This document shows positions 53,110-61,234 of a stretch of DNA of 64,000 nt, one piece after another. The stretch spans positions 79,343 to 143,342 of the forward strand of contig NZ_FRFF01000167.1 in the NCBI RefSeq assembly GCF_900143625.1, read 5' to 3'. Both the position numbers and the translations under genes were made by a program. Below the pieces are notes generated by a model. That model saw only the letters and a program-made list of their open reading frames with translations, made no database searches and was not told the origin of the DNA. Every line of letters begins with the position of its first letter. The first letter of the stretch is position 1. The stretch is from Nocardiopsis sp. JB363 (lineage in GTDB: Bacteria; Actinomycetota; Actinomycetes; Streptosporangiales; Streptosporangiaceae).

Positions 53110-53799
53110 TCAGCCGCTGACGTTCAGATCGGAGCTGCCGCTGCTCTGGTAGCCCTCGGTCGCCAGGATCATGTAGTGGACGAAGTCGCCCAGTCCCATG
53201 CCCGCGGCGTTCCAGGCGTCGAAGTGGTTTCCGGTGGTGATGGTGCCGCCGGTACGGGTGGACTGGCGCACGCTCCAGAACTGCGGGAACGTCTCGCTGT
53301 CACCCTCCACTGACGGGGAGTCGTAACGCATCGTGTGGTAGAGGTCGTAGCTTCCGCCGTCGCTGTCGACCGTGCCGCGGAAATCGCCTTCGGGCCGGTA
53401 GGTACCGAAGTTATCGACGATGTAGTACTCCACGAGCGGGTTCGAGGTCCACCCGTACAGGCACAGGTAGCCGTTGCCGGACGGGTGGAAGCTCCCCGAG
53501 TAGTTCACGTTCCTGCGGCCGCCGGTGCTCCAGCCCTTGCCGCACACGAAGTTGCCGGTGTCGCTCCACTGGGTGCTATAGGAGCCCCCGGAACCCAGGG
53601 TCATGGAGACCGAGCCACCGCCGTCGGTCCAGAACGAGTAGAAGTATCCGTCGTGTGTTCCGGTCTGGTTCTCGGTGATGGTCTGGGCGTGCGCGGTGCC
53701 GGGCATCAGCAGCGAGGGCACCGCCACGGCCAGGGCGCCGGCTCCGGTGAGCCCGATGAAGTTCCTGCGGTCGAACGGGGGGTGGGGGGTGTCGTTCAT
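53110..53799 (-). CDS. Secreted endo-1,4-beta-xylanase, glycoside hydrolase family 11
   Basis: 229 residues from the ATG at 53799 (AGGAGG 9 nt upstream). A Tat signal (FDRRNFIGLTGAGALAVAVPSLL, with RR) ends at AHA, giving a mature enzyme of about 190 residues, the usual GH11 size. The jelly-roll is clear: YFYSFWTDGGGSVSMTLG, GKGWSTGGRRNVNYSG, the nucleophile Glu in NPLVEYYIVDNFGTYRP (Glu 124) and acid/base Glu in MILATEGYQSSGSSDLNVS (Glu 215). It cleaves xylan backbone internally. It has no carbohydrate-binding module. Confidence 0.97.
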   Translation of the reverse strand: MNDTPHPPFDRRNFIGLTGAGALAVAVPSLLMPGTAHAQTITENQTGTHDGYFYSFWTDGGGSVSMTLGSGGSYSTQWSDTGNFVCGKGWSTGGRRNVNYSGSFHPSGNGYLCLYGWTSNPLVEYYIVDNFGTYRPEGDFRGTVDSDGGSYDLYHTMRYDSPSVEGDSETFPQFWSVRQSTRTGGTITTGNHFDAWNAAGMGLGDFVHYMILATEGYQSSGSSDLNVSG

Positions 53800-54130
53800 G
53801 GTCGTCTTCCTCCTGGTGGGCCAGGCGGCGCGGCAGGGCACGGAAGGAGCACGCGGTGACCAGGGGTGCGTCACCGTGTGTCGGCGCCGTGCGGCGCAGC
53901 GGGGTCGGCTTTTCGCCGTGTCCCGAAGTATCTGTTCGCAAGGAACGTGAGTCAATGTTTTCCGGAAAGTTTCGAAACCTTCATCGGGCGCATGATCGAC
54001 ATATTCCCAGTTGAGTTCGGCTTCTCCATCACGAAAAAAGCAGAGGCCGCCGGATCCGAGTCCAGGCGGGCCTCTGCCCGAGGTGATTTCTACGAAAGTT
54101 TCGGAGATCGCGTCCGCCCTGAGGGCATGT
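53800..54130. promoter_or_regulatory. Xylanase upstream region with CGAAAGTTTCG-type operator boxes
   Basis: GGAAAGTTTCG at 53964-53974 runs into a second half-box CGAAACCTTC, and an exact CGAAAGTTTCG is at 54093-54103. These match the CGAAASTTTCG palindrome described upstream of actinomycete xylanase genes, bound by LacI-family regulators. The first lies 165 bp before the xylanase start. The minus-strand DUF1330 terminator is also here. Confidence 0.65.
54034..54077 (-). terminator. Intrinsic terminator with T-tract after the DUF1330 gene
   Basis: On the minus strand, arms GCAGAGGCC and GGCCTCTGC (20-nt loop) are followed directly by TTTTTT. It is the only hairpin in this window with a proper T-tract, 54 bp beyond the DUF1330 stop codon. 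Confidence 0.75.
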
Positions 54131-54504
54131 TCAGGCGTCGCGGCGCGAGCCCCAGGGCCGGGTGGGCTGAAGTACGGCCTCACTCAGAGCCTCGGAGCGC
54201 AGCCGGGTGATCTTCTGGTATTCGGGATCGGCGACCATATCGCTGAACGCCTTTCGGTCGGGGTAACGCACCAACAGGACCGCGTCCCATCCCCGATCGT
54301 CCTCTGCCACCAGGGGCGTGTACCCGTCTCCGGCATAGAGCAGTTCGGCCCCGTATTTCTTCAGGAAGGGGGCCGCGCGGCGCGAGTACTCCTCGTACGA
54401 GGAGCGTCCTCCGGGGGCGAACCGGAGCAGGTTGAGCATGACGATAGGCCCCCTCCCTCTTCCAGCATGTCCGCGAGCGCCGGGCCCGAGGGGTCGATGG
54501 CCAT
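54131..54504 (-). pseudogene. DUF1330-family gene broken by a one-base frameshift in a G run
   Basis: ATG at 54504 has AGGAG 7 nt upstream and starts MAIDPSGPALADMLEEGGG. The frame then leaves homology, while the next frame begins exactly there with PIVMLNLLRFAPGGRSSYEEYSRRAAPFL and continues to GWDAVLLVRYPDRKAFSDMVADPEYQ, the full DUF1330 (NIPSNAP/dimeric alpha-beta barrel-like) pattern. The two halves join if one G is added to the five-G run at 54449-54453. So either a recent frameshift mutation, a phase-variable tract or a sequencing error. Intact members are small cytosolic proteins of unknown function. Confidence 0.75.
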
Positions 54505-55082
54505 GGATGACTCCTTGCGCGTTCGTCGGATGAGCGTGGACTGCGACACCCACCGTAGCAACCGACTGGTCGGTATGTAACGCTCGGACCATCGGATCAC
54601 CCTTTCGCACGACTCGCGCCGCGACCCCCGCCCCGCAGCATCGACCCCCTCGGCTCGGACGTGGGCATCCGTGCCAGGGGCGGCATTCTCGCAGCCCACG
54701 CCATACGCCGAAAGTCCTCAAAGGCGGCAAATGCCACCGCGAAATGTCACGCGAAAATAACGAAACGATATCGCAGAATCGCTTCTCCGTGACTCGATTT
54801 CGGCTTGATCGACACCCTCAATTAAGCATGGTTCAACCCTTTTGCTACAGTTCGTCCGTTGACCACATCCGCCCCACGCGTCCCAAGGGTGACACGCGTC
54901 ATCGAGCGGTGAACAAAGACACCACGCCCGACCGACCAGAAATCGGAAGGGCGCGCGCACCGGTGAAGCCACTGCCGGACGCCCAGCGCACAGCGTCGTG
55001 CGCCGGGGCCGGTGGCCCCAGGACCATTGCGCGCCACAAAAACCGGCAGGCGGTCCGGCACCTGCCCTAAGAAAGGAAATTA
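54505..55082. other. Long intergenic region upstream of the SSS symporter
   Basis: About 580 bp without a supported gene. The stretch 54720-54860 is AT-richer and likely contains the promoter of the symporter operon. A GGGGCC / GGCCCC hairpin lies near 55004-55018 in the probable 5' leader. The 108-codon plus-strand frame at 54744 has no ribosome site. Confidence 0.45.
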
Positions 55083-56765
55083 ATGAGCTCGGAGGAAATG
55101 GCGAGCCAGCAATTGAGCGCCCCCGTTACCATTTTTCTCATCGTGCTTTTCTTCGGCGGAACTCTGTTGATGTCGATTCTGATCAGCAAGAAGCGTGAGA
55201 ACGCCGACGGTTACATGAACGCCGGCCACAATATCGGTTTCGGTATCGCTGCCACCTCCATGACCGCGACTTGGATCTGGGCGTCCTCCATGTACGCCTC
55301 GGCCACCGCGGGCTACACCTACGGCATCTCCGGCCCGATCCACTACGGGCTGTGGGGTGCGTTGATGATCCTGTTCATCTACCCCTTCGGCCGACGCATT
55401 CGAGCGGTGGCTCCTCGCGCGCACACACTCGCCGAGGTCATGTACGCCCGTCACGGGCGCTCCAGTCAGCTGATGCTCGCAGGCTCCAACGTGCTGGGCA
55501 GCCTCATCTCGCTGACCTCCAACTTCATCGCCGGTGGCGCGCTGGTGGCGATGCTCTCGCCGTTCGGCTTCTCCCAGGGCATCGTCGTGATGGCCGCCGG
55601 TGTACTCCTGTACACCCTGTGGTCCGGCTTCCGCGCCTCGGTGCTCACCGACTTCGCCCAGGCGATGGCGATGTTGGGCGCCGTGGCCGTCATCATCCCG
55701 GTCGTCTTCTACGCCGCCGGTGGCCCGGACATGTTCGAGACCGGGGCACAGAACCTGACCCCCCAGCAGTCGAACTTCTTCTCCTCGGACGCCTTCCTGA
55801 ACCAGGGTGCGCCCTACATCGCCGCCGTACTGGCCTACGCGATCGGTAACCAGACCATCGCCCAGCGCCTCTTCGCGGTTCGAGAAGACCTGATCAAGCC
55901 CACCTTCATCACCGCCACCATCGGTTACGGCGCCACCGTCATCGGTATCGGCATGCTCGGCGTCATGGCCCTCTACCTGGGCATGGAGCCGGCGGGCGGG
56001 GACGTCAACAACCTCATCCCCCAGATGGCGACCACCTACCTGGGCCCGATCCTGCTGTGCGTCTTCTTCATCATGATCATCGGCGCGCTGGCCTCCACCG
56101 CCGACTCCGACCTGGCGGCGCTGTCGTCGATCATGATGGCCGATGTCTACGGCCAGAACGTCACCGGGCGCAAGAAGGCGAACCCGAAGACGATGCTGCT
56201 GATCGGCCGCGTCACGATGATCGTCGCCACGGCCGCGGCCCTGTACTTCGCCAGCGGGCAGATGAACATCCTGGACCTGCTGGTCTTCGTCGGTGCCCTG
56301 TGGGGCGCGCTGGTCTTCCCCGTCATCGCCTCCTTCTACTGGCAGAAGGTCACCAACGCGGCCTTCACCGTGTCCACCCTGGCGGCCTTGGCGATCTTCA
56401 TCCCCGTCCGCTTCGAGATGCTGCCGATGGCCATGGGGATCGATCTCGCCATCGACGTGCTGTCCATCATCGGTGTCGGCGTGGTCCTGGGTCTGATGGC
56501 GTTCGGCTTCTTCGGGCTCAAGCCGGCCCTGTGGATCGGTTCGATCGCCGCGATCGTCACCGCGCCGTTCGCGATCGGGTTCCTGCACGACTACACCGTG
56601 CTCAGCGGTTCCCTCGTCGCCTACTCCGTGAGCACACTGGTCTGCTACTTCATGTGCTTCCGCAACAAGAAGTCCTTCGACTTCGACCTCATCAAGGAGC
56701 GGATCGGTTCGTTCGACCAGAACGAAACCAAGACCTCCACCGATGACACCACCCCGACCCACTGA
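55083..56765 (+). CDS. Sodium:solute symporter (SSS family)
   Basis: 560 residues behind GAAAGGA. About 13-14 hydrophobic segments; SSS signature parts are visible: GFGIAATSMTATWIWASSMYASATAGYTYG (sodium site region), a GRRIRAVAPRAHTLAEVMYARHG loop, and the ASTADSDLAALSSIMMADVYGQNVTGR motif in helix 8-9 with the conserved S-T-x-D. The closest general resemblance is to urea/amino-acid type SSS carriers, but the substrate is not assignable. Immediately followed (15 bp) by a 43-residue membrane protein. Confidence 0.9.
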   Translation: MSSEEMASQQLSAPVTIFLIVLFFGGTLLMSILISKKRENADGYMNAGHNIGFGIAATSMTATWIWASSMYASATAGYTYGISGPIHYGLWGALMILFIYPFGRRIRAVAPRAHTLAEVMYARHGRSSQLMLAGSNVLGSLISLTSNFIAGGALVAMLSPFGFSQGIVVMAAGVLLYTLWSGFRASVLTDFAQAMAMLGAVAVIIPVVFYAAGGPDMFETGAQNLTPQQSNFFSSDAFLNQGAPYIAAVLAYAIGNQTIAQRLFAVREDLIKPTFITATIGYGATVIGIGMLGVMALYLGMEPAGGDVNNLIPQMATTYLGPILLCVFFIMIIGALASTADSDLAALSSIMMADVYGQNVTGRKKANPKTMLLIGRVTMIVATAAALYFASGQMNILDLLVFVGALWGALVFPVIASFYWQKVTNAAFTVSTLAALAIFIPVRFEMLPMAMGIDLAIDVLSIIGVGVVLGLMAFGFFGLKPALWIGSIAAIVTAPFAIGFLHDYTVLSGSLVAYSVSTLVCYFMCFRNKKSFDFDLIKERIGSFDQNETKTSTDDTTPTH

Positions 56766-56780
56766 CCGAGAAAGGAAATC

Positions 56781-56912
56781 ATGACGACCTTGGCTCTGAC
56801 CGCCTACGTGCTCATCTGGCCCCTCATCGTGGCCTTCGTGCTCTACTTCCTCGGGCGCGGTTTCTTCAAGGACTGGCGCCAATCGCGTAAGGACGGGCGT
56901 CCGATCATCTGA
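56781..56912 (+). CDS. Small membrane protein, putative transporter small subunit
   Basis: 43 residues, ATG at 56781 with AGAAAGGAA upstream. One transmembrane helix (LTAYVLIWPLIVAFVLYFL) and a basic tail FFKDWRQSRKDGRPII. The pattern LxAYVLIWPxI...GRGFFxxW...RRxGRxII is that of the tiny proteins annotated as a transporter small subunit that follow SSS symporter genes in actinobacteria. It is 15 bp downstream of the symporter, and a terminator follows, so both are one operon. Role (assembly or activity) unknown. Confidence 0.85.
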   Translation: MTTLALTAYVLIWPLIVAFVLYFLGRGFFKDWRQSRKDGRPII

Positions 56913-56951
56913 TCCGTGTCTCCTGACCGGTCGGTGAACCGGTCGAATACC

Positions 56952-56993
56952 GAGCGCTGGGCGCCGGCCCCGAAGGGTCGGCGCCCAGCGCTC
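56952..56993 (+). terminator. Terminator after the symporter operon
   Basis: Perfect 15-bp stem GAGCGCTGGGCGCCG / CGGCGCCCAGCGCTC with a 12-nt loop, 40 bp beyond the small-subunit stop codon. Confidence 0.75.
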
Positions 56994-57152
56994 GTGCGTC
57001 CGAACGACCCTTCCGCTCGGCGATGGATGTTTCCCGATTCGGGGTAGGGCGGTACACAGGCGGAAGAAGACCGAGGACGCCTCCGGCCGGCACAGGTGGC
57101 GAACGCATGACGGCAGAACCTACGGCCGTGTGGCTACCAGGAGGCTTCTGGT

Positions 57153-58211
57153 ATGGAAGCGGTACGGATCAGCAGTGTCAACGCGGCCCTACCGACCGCC
57201 GCCCTGGAGCAGGCGGACCTGCCCGACATGCTGCCCGCCGGGCACACCGGGGAGCAGGTGCTGCGCAAGGTCGTGGCCGGTTCCGGGATACGCAAACGCC
57301 ACATGGCGGTCGACCCCCGTGCCGAGGACGTGGCGTACTGGTCCACATCGACCAGGATGCGCCGGTTCCAGGACGAGGGCCTGCCCCTGGCGACGGAAGC
57401 GGTCAGCGGCGCTCTCGACCAGGCCGGGGTGACCCCGGAAGAGGTCGGGTTGCTGTGTCTCGTCTCCTCGACCGGTTACGGGACCCCCGGGGTCGATTCC
57501 CGGCTGCTCCGGGATCTGGGGATGCGTCCCTCCACACGGCGACTCGTGGTCGGCCACATGGGATGCTTCGCCGCGCTGCCCGGTCTGGCCGTGTGCACCG
57601 ACTTCGCCGGACACCACTCGGAGCCCGCGGTACTGCTCAATCTCGAACTGTCCTCTCTGCATCTACAGCCCCCGCCGTGGGACACCGAGCAGTTCGTGAT
57701 CAACTCCCTGTTCGGCGACGCGGCCGTGGCCATGGTGGTCGAGAACGCCGCGGAACGAACGGCGGGACGAGGCCCCGCCCCGCTCGTGGTGGACCTGGCC
57801 TCCCACACCGCCTACGAGCATGAGGAGCACATGGCGTGGGAAGTGGGAGACGCGGGCTTCAAGATGGGCCTCACCGCGGCGGTCCCCGACCTGATCGCGG
57901 CCTGCCTGCCCGAACTGGTCACCGAGCTGCTGTCCCCGCACGGACTGACCACCGAGGCCATCGACTGGTGGGCGGTCCACCCCGGGGGCCGGCGCATCAT
58001 CGACGCCGCCGAGGAGAGCCTCTCCTTGAGCCCCTCGGCGGTCCTCCCCTCCCGGCACGTCCTCCAGGAGTACGGCAACTGTTCCTCCGCCGGGCTACCG
58101 CTCGTCATCGCCGAGCTCCAGCGCACCATGCCCTTGGCCCCCGGAGAAGACGGTGTCGCCATGACCTTCGGCCCCGGCCTGACGCTGTGCACCGCCCTGC
58201 TGCGGGGATAG
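57153..58211 (+). CDS. Type III polyketide synthase (chalcone synthase family)
   Basis: 352 residues; AGGAGG lies 9 nt before the ATG. The catalytic triad is Cys 138 (GHMGCFAALPG), His 276 (AVHPGGRRI) and Asn 309 (EYGNCSSAG), with the C-terminal FGPGLTLCTALLRG loop. This triad condenses malonyl-CoA units on a CoA-linked starter without an acyl carrier protein, in the cytosol. Product size and starter cannot be read off. A SnoaL-like gene follows by 37 bp and an O-methyltransferase lies convergently, so it is the core of a small polyketide locus. No divergent regulator seen. Confidence 0.9.
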   Translation: MEAVRISSVNAALPTAALEQADLPDMLPAGHTGEQVLRKVVAGSGIRKRHMAVDPRAEDVAYWSTSTRMRRFQDEGLPLATEAVSGALDQAGVTPEEVGLLCLVSSTGYGTPGVDSRLLRDLGMRPSTRRLVVGHMGCFAALPGLAVCTDFAGHHSEPAVLLNLELSSLHLQPPPWDTEQFVINSLFGDAAVAMVVENAAERTAGRGPAPLVVDLASHTAYEHEEHMAWEVGDAGFKMGLTAAVPDLIAACLPELVTELLSPHGLTTEAIDWWAVHPGGRRIIDAAEESLSLSPSAVLPSRHVLQEYGNCSSAGLPLVIAELQRTMPLAPGEDGVAMTFGPGLTLCTALLRG

Positions 58212-58248
58212 GCCGACCGCGTACAGGAACCGAGTCCAAGGGGGGACC

Positions 58249-58680
58249 GTGCACGAAGCAGCCTCGCGTCTGCGTTCCCTGCTCGACCGCGCCGACATCG
58301 GTGACCTGCTGACCGAGTTCGTCCACCGCCTCGACGAGCGGGACTTCACCGGATACGCCGCGCTGTTCACCGAGGACGGCGTCCTGCGGATGCCGGGGGC
58401 GGAGCACCACGGCCGTGCCGGTCTCGCCGAGTACGTGTCCGCCGACCTGGGCCGTTACCACCGGACCCACCATCTGAGCAGCAACCACCGGATCGCGGTC
58501 GACGGGGACCACGCCACGTCCCGGTCCACCATGCACGCGGTCCATCTGCGCGGCTCGGACGATCCCACGGACTGGTGGGCGGCCGGTGGCTGGTACGACA
58601 ACACCTACCGGCGGGTGGGAGCGGGCTGGTTGATCCATACGGTCGACATCACTCCGCTCTGGCTCGACGAAGGACCCTGA
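58249..58680 (+). CDS. SnoaL-like (NTF2-fold) protein, possible polyketide cyclase/tailoring enzyme
   Basis: 143 residues from a GTG behind AAGGGGGG. An NTF2-like fold: LLTEFVHRLDERDFTGYAALFTEDGVLRMPG (helix-cone opening), HLSSNHRIAVDGDHATSRSTMHAVHL, and GGWYDNTYRRVGAGWLIHTVDITPLW. Members include SnoaL-type cyclases, dehydratases and hydratases in polyketide pathways. As it follows the type III PKS on the same strand it most likely acts on that product (inference). Confidence 0.8.
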   Translation: MHEAASRLRSLLDRADIGDLLTEFVHRLDERDFTGYAALFTEDGVLRMPGAEHHGRAGLAEYVSADLGRYHRTHHLSSNHRIAVDGDHATSRSTMHAVHLRGSDDPTDWWAAGGWYDNTYRRVGAGWLIHTVDITPLWLDEGP

Positions 58681-58751
58681 GTCCGCCCCTCCCCTTCGTC
58701 GGAGAGCGCGGACAGAGGATGCGCGTCGGACCGGTTCGGCGGAGAACCGGT

Positions 58752-59786
58752 TCAGCGCTGGGCGACTTCGATGGGGGACGCCTCCACCAGACTGTGCGGC
58801 GAACGGGTCGGAACCACCCGTTCGAGCCTCAGCCCGGCACCGGCCAGCAGTTCGGTGAACTGCTCCTCCGTGCGTTCCCGGCCGCCATGGAGAACGAGCA
58901 TCGCCAGGTCCATGGCCTTCCCCGGGTGGGGGTCATCGCCCGCGGGCAGCACCGACTCGATGAGCAGGAGCTTGGAATCCTCGCTCATGGACCTGCGGCA
59001 ATTGCGCAGGATGTCCGTCGCCCGTTCGTCGGACCAGTTGTGCAGAACCCACTTCAGTAGGTAGAGGTCGCCGCCCGCCGGCACCTCACGGAAGAAATCC
59101 CCGCCCACCACCGAACACCGGTCGGCCAGCCCTTCCTCCCGGATCCTGTCCCGGGCGGAGTCCGCGACCCCGGGGGCCTCGAAGAGGATCCCGCTCGCGG
59201 CGGGCTCACGGTGCAGGATCGCGCTGAGCAGAGCCCCCGATCCGCCCCCGACGTCGATGATCCGAGGAGCGCCCGTGAAGTCGTAGACGTCGAGCACAGC
59301 GGGCACCACGAGGTGGGTCAGGTCCCGCATCGCCTCGTCGAACAGGCGCCCCTGCTCGGGGTGGCGCGCCATGTGTTCGTAGACGTGCTCGCCCGTGACC
59401 GCCGGGAAGGTGGCCTCACCGGTGCGGAGGCTGTGATGGACTCCCCCCAAGACCACAGGGGCCACCGTTCCCGTCAGGGCCAGCACGGAACGCACCGAAG
59501 CCGGGTGGTCGGAGCGGAGCGGGTCGCCCATCGGGGTGAGTTCGAAGACGCCGGTCCCGGTCTCGTGGAAGAGACCACGGGAGGCCAGCAATCGCATCAC
59601 GCGGTGGAGGGCCTCCGGGTCGGTGTCGGTGCGCTCCGCCAGGTCCTCGCACGGACGGGGCCCCGAGGCGAGCAGGTCGGCGATGCGAAGCTCGGCCGCG
59701 ATCTGTAACGCTCTGGCGTGGATGAGCTCGTCACCCAGTTCGAGGAGGGTGTAGGCCCGTTCCTGATCGCTTCGATCGCCGGCCAC
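58752..59786 (-). CDS. SAM-dependent O-methyltransferase, plant-COMT/AdoMet_MT_2 type
   Basis: 344 residues from a GTG at 59786 (GGGGGAG 4 nt upstream). N-terminal dimerisation helices (LIHARALQIAAELRIADLLASG, and winged helix DPEALHRVMRLLASRGLFHET) and a C-terminal Rossmann methyltransferase: RIIDVGGGSGALLSAIL (motif I), GGDFFREVPAGGDLYLLKWVLHNWSDERATDIL with the catalytic His in VLHNW. This class methylates hydroxyls on aromatic polyketides. It converges with the SnoaL-like gene and likely tailors the type III PKS product. Confidence 0.88.
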   Translation of the reverse strand: MAGDRSDQERAYTLLELGDELIHARALQIAAELRIADLLASGPRPCEDLAERTDTDPEALHRVMRLLASRGLFHETGTGVFELTPMGDPLRSDHPASVRSVLALTGTVAPVVLGGVHHSLRTGEATFPAVTGEHVYEHMARHPEQGRLFDEAMRDLTHLVVPAVLDVYDFTGAPRIIDVGGGSGALLSAILHREPAASGILFEAPGVADSARDRIREEGLADRCSVVGGDFFREVPAGGDLYLLKWVLHNWSDERATDILRNCRRSMSEDSKLLLIESVLPAGDDPHPGKAMDLAMLVLHGGRERTEEQFTELLAGAGLRLERVVPTRSPHSLVEASPIEVAQR

Positions 59787-60108
59787 GATGCTCCCCCGCC
59801 CTTCGGTCCGCCACTGTCATGGGCGCGCCGCGCCGTGGCCGGCGCCCACCCAGGGGAGGGTCGGTCCGGTGCCCGGCGGCCGACCGCACATCTGTCACCG
59901 ACTGTAGGTTCCCGCGGGCACGGGCCCGGGCAGAGCCCCTGCGCGGCGTGTCGACACCCCGAGACCATCCGCCCCGAGGAGAGGTCTCGCGCCGTGCGCT
60001 CTCCCCGTCAAGGAACGGCCGCGCCCCTGGTGAGATCGCCGAGAGGTGCCGGCACCGCAGTGCACGGATATCCAAGTCGCCCCACCGGGCGCTGCCTATC
60101 GTGTCGCC
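59787..60108. other. Divergent region between methyltransferase and nitrilase genes
   Basis: About 320 bp without a gene. A TATCGT-like -10 box lies only about 10 bp before the nitrilase ATG, so that gene may be transcribed without a leader. Confidence 0.35.
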
Positions 60109-61161
60109 ATGGACACCACCTCATCGACCGTCAAGGTCGCCGCCGTCCACGCCGCCGCACCGTTCCTGGACCTGGCGGCCGGAGTGGAGCAGGCCCGCGC
60201 GTTCATCCGTGAGGCCGGCCGCGCCGGCGCGCGCCTGGTCGCCTTCCCCGAGACCTACCTGCCCGGCTATCCCTACTGGGTCTGGTCCCACACGCCCAAG
60301 CACGCCGCACCATTGTTCGCCGAGCTGTACGCCAACTCCGTCGAACTGCCCGGCGAGGCCTCCCGCGCCCTGGGCGAGGCCGCCCGCGAAGCGGGGGTGT
60401 GGGTCGTCATGGGGCTCGACGAACGTGACGGCGGCACCCTGTACAACACCCAGGCCTACTTCTCTCCGGCCGGAGAACTCGTCGCCCGGCATCGCAAACT
60501 GCACCCCACGAACGCCGAACGCACCGTGTGGGGTCGTGGTGACGGCCGGGACGTCTTCGTCGTGGACACCGGATTCGCGCGTGTGGGCGGGCTGATCTGC
60601 TTCGAGCACACGATGGACCTGGCCCGCTATTCGCTGGCCACTCTGGGCGAGCAGATCCATGTCTCCGCCTGGCCGGCGATCAACGCCACCCACGCCGACC
60701 CCAACGCCGGCAAGTTCGACCACTACTCGCGCACCCTGGCCGGTGCGCACGCGATCGCCTCCCAGTCCTACGTCGTCTTCGTGCAGGGGCGTATCAGCGA
60801 GGAGATCGTGGAACGGCTGGGGATCCCGGAGGGCCCCGACGCTCCGACGGTCGGCGGTGGGATGACCGGGTTCATGGGGCCCGATGGACAGTGGTTGTCC
60901 GAGCCGCACCGTGACACCGAGGCGATCGTCTACGCCGACCTGGACCTGGGGGTCATTCCGTTCGCCAAGTACTTCGCCGACGGCGCCGGACACTACGCAC
61001 GACCGGACGTGTTCTCCTTCGGAGTCGACCGCACTCCGCGAGAGCCCCTCACCACGCAGCGGGTGACACGCCTGGCCACGCCCGGCGCCGAGTCCCCCGC
61101 GAGTTCCGAGGACGGCGCCCCCGCCAGGGGCGCGGTGCTCGTCCCCACCGACCGGGTCTGA
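60109..61161 (+). CDS. Nitrilase
   Basis: 350 residues from the ATG at 60109. The catalytic triad of the carbon-nitrogen hydrolase family is present: Glu 48 (FPETYLPGYPYW), Lys 130 (RHRKLHPTNAER) and Cys 164 (GLICFEHTMDLARY). The FPETYLPGYPYW and HPTNAERxVWG segments are characteristic of true nitrilases/cyanide hydratases, which turn nitriles into acids and ammonia. Nitrilases usually have C-W-E-x at the nucleophile; here it is C-F-E. No ribosome site is seen, so a leaderless start is possible. The following AraC-type gene is 73 bp downstream and probably regulates it. Confidence 0.88.
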   Translation: MDTTSSTVKVAAVHAAAPFLDLAAGVEQARAFIREAGRAGARLVAFPETYLPGYPYWVWSHTPKHAAPLFAELYANSVELPGEASRALGEAAREAGVWVVMGLDERDGGTLYNTQAYFSPAGELVARHRKLHPTNAERTVWGRGDGRDVFVVDTGFARVGGLICFEHTMDLARYSLATLGEQIHVSAWPAINATHADPNAGKFDHYSRTLAGAHAIASQSYVVFVQGRISEEIVERLGIPEGPDAPTVGGGMTGFMGPDGQWLSEPHRDTEAIVYADLDLGVIPFAKYFADGAGHYARPDVFSFGVDRTPREPLTTQRVTRLATPGAESPASSEDGAPARGAVLVPTDRV

Positions 61162-61234
61162 TCCTCGGCGTCCCGTGGCGCGCGAGGAAGCCCGCGGAGC
61201 ATAATCGGGTCCCGGCGACGTTCTTGGAGGTCCG

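Noticed and set aside
55080..56882. 600-codon minus-strand frame opposite the SSS symporter
   Set aside because: Hydrophilic, repetitive Asp/His/Gln-rich translation typical of the antisense of a membrane protein gene; the sense strand has a full transporter.
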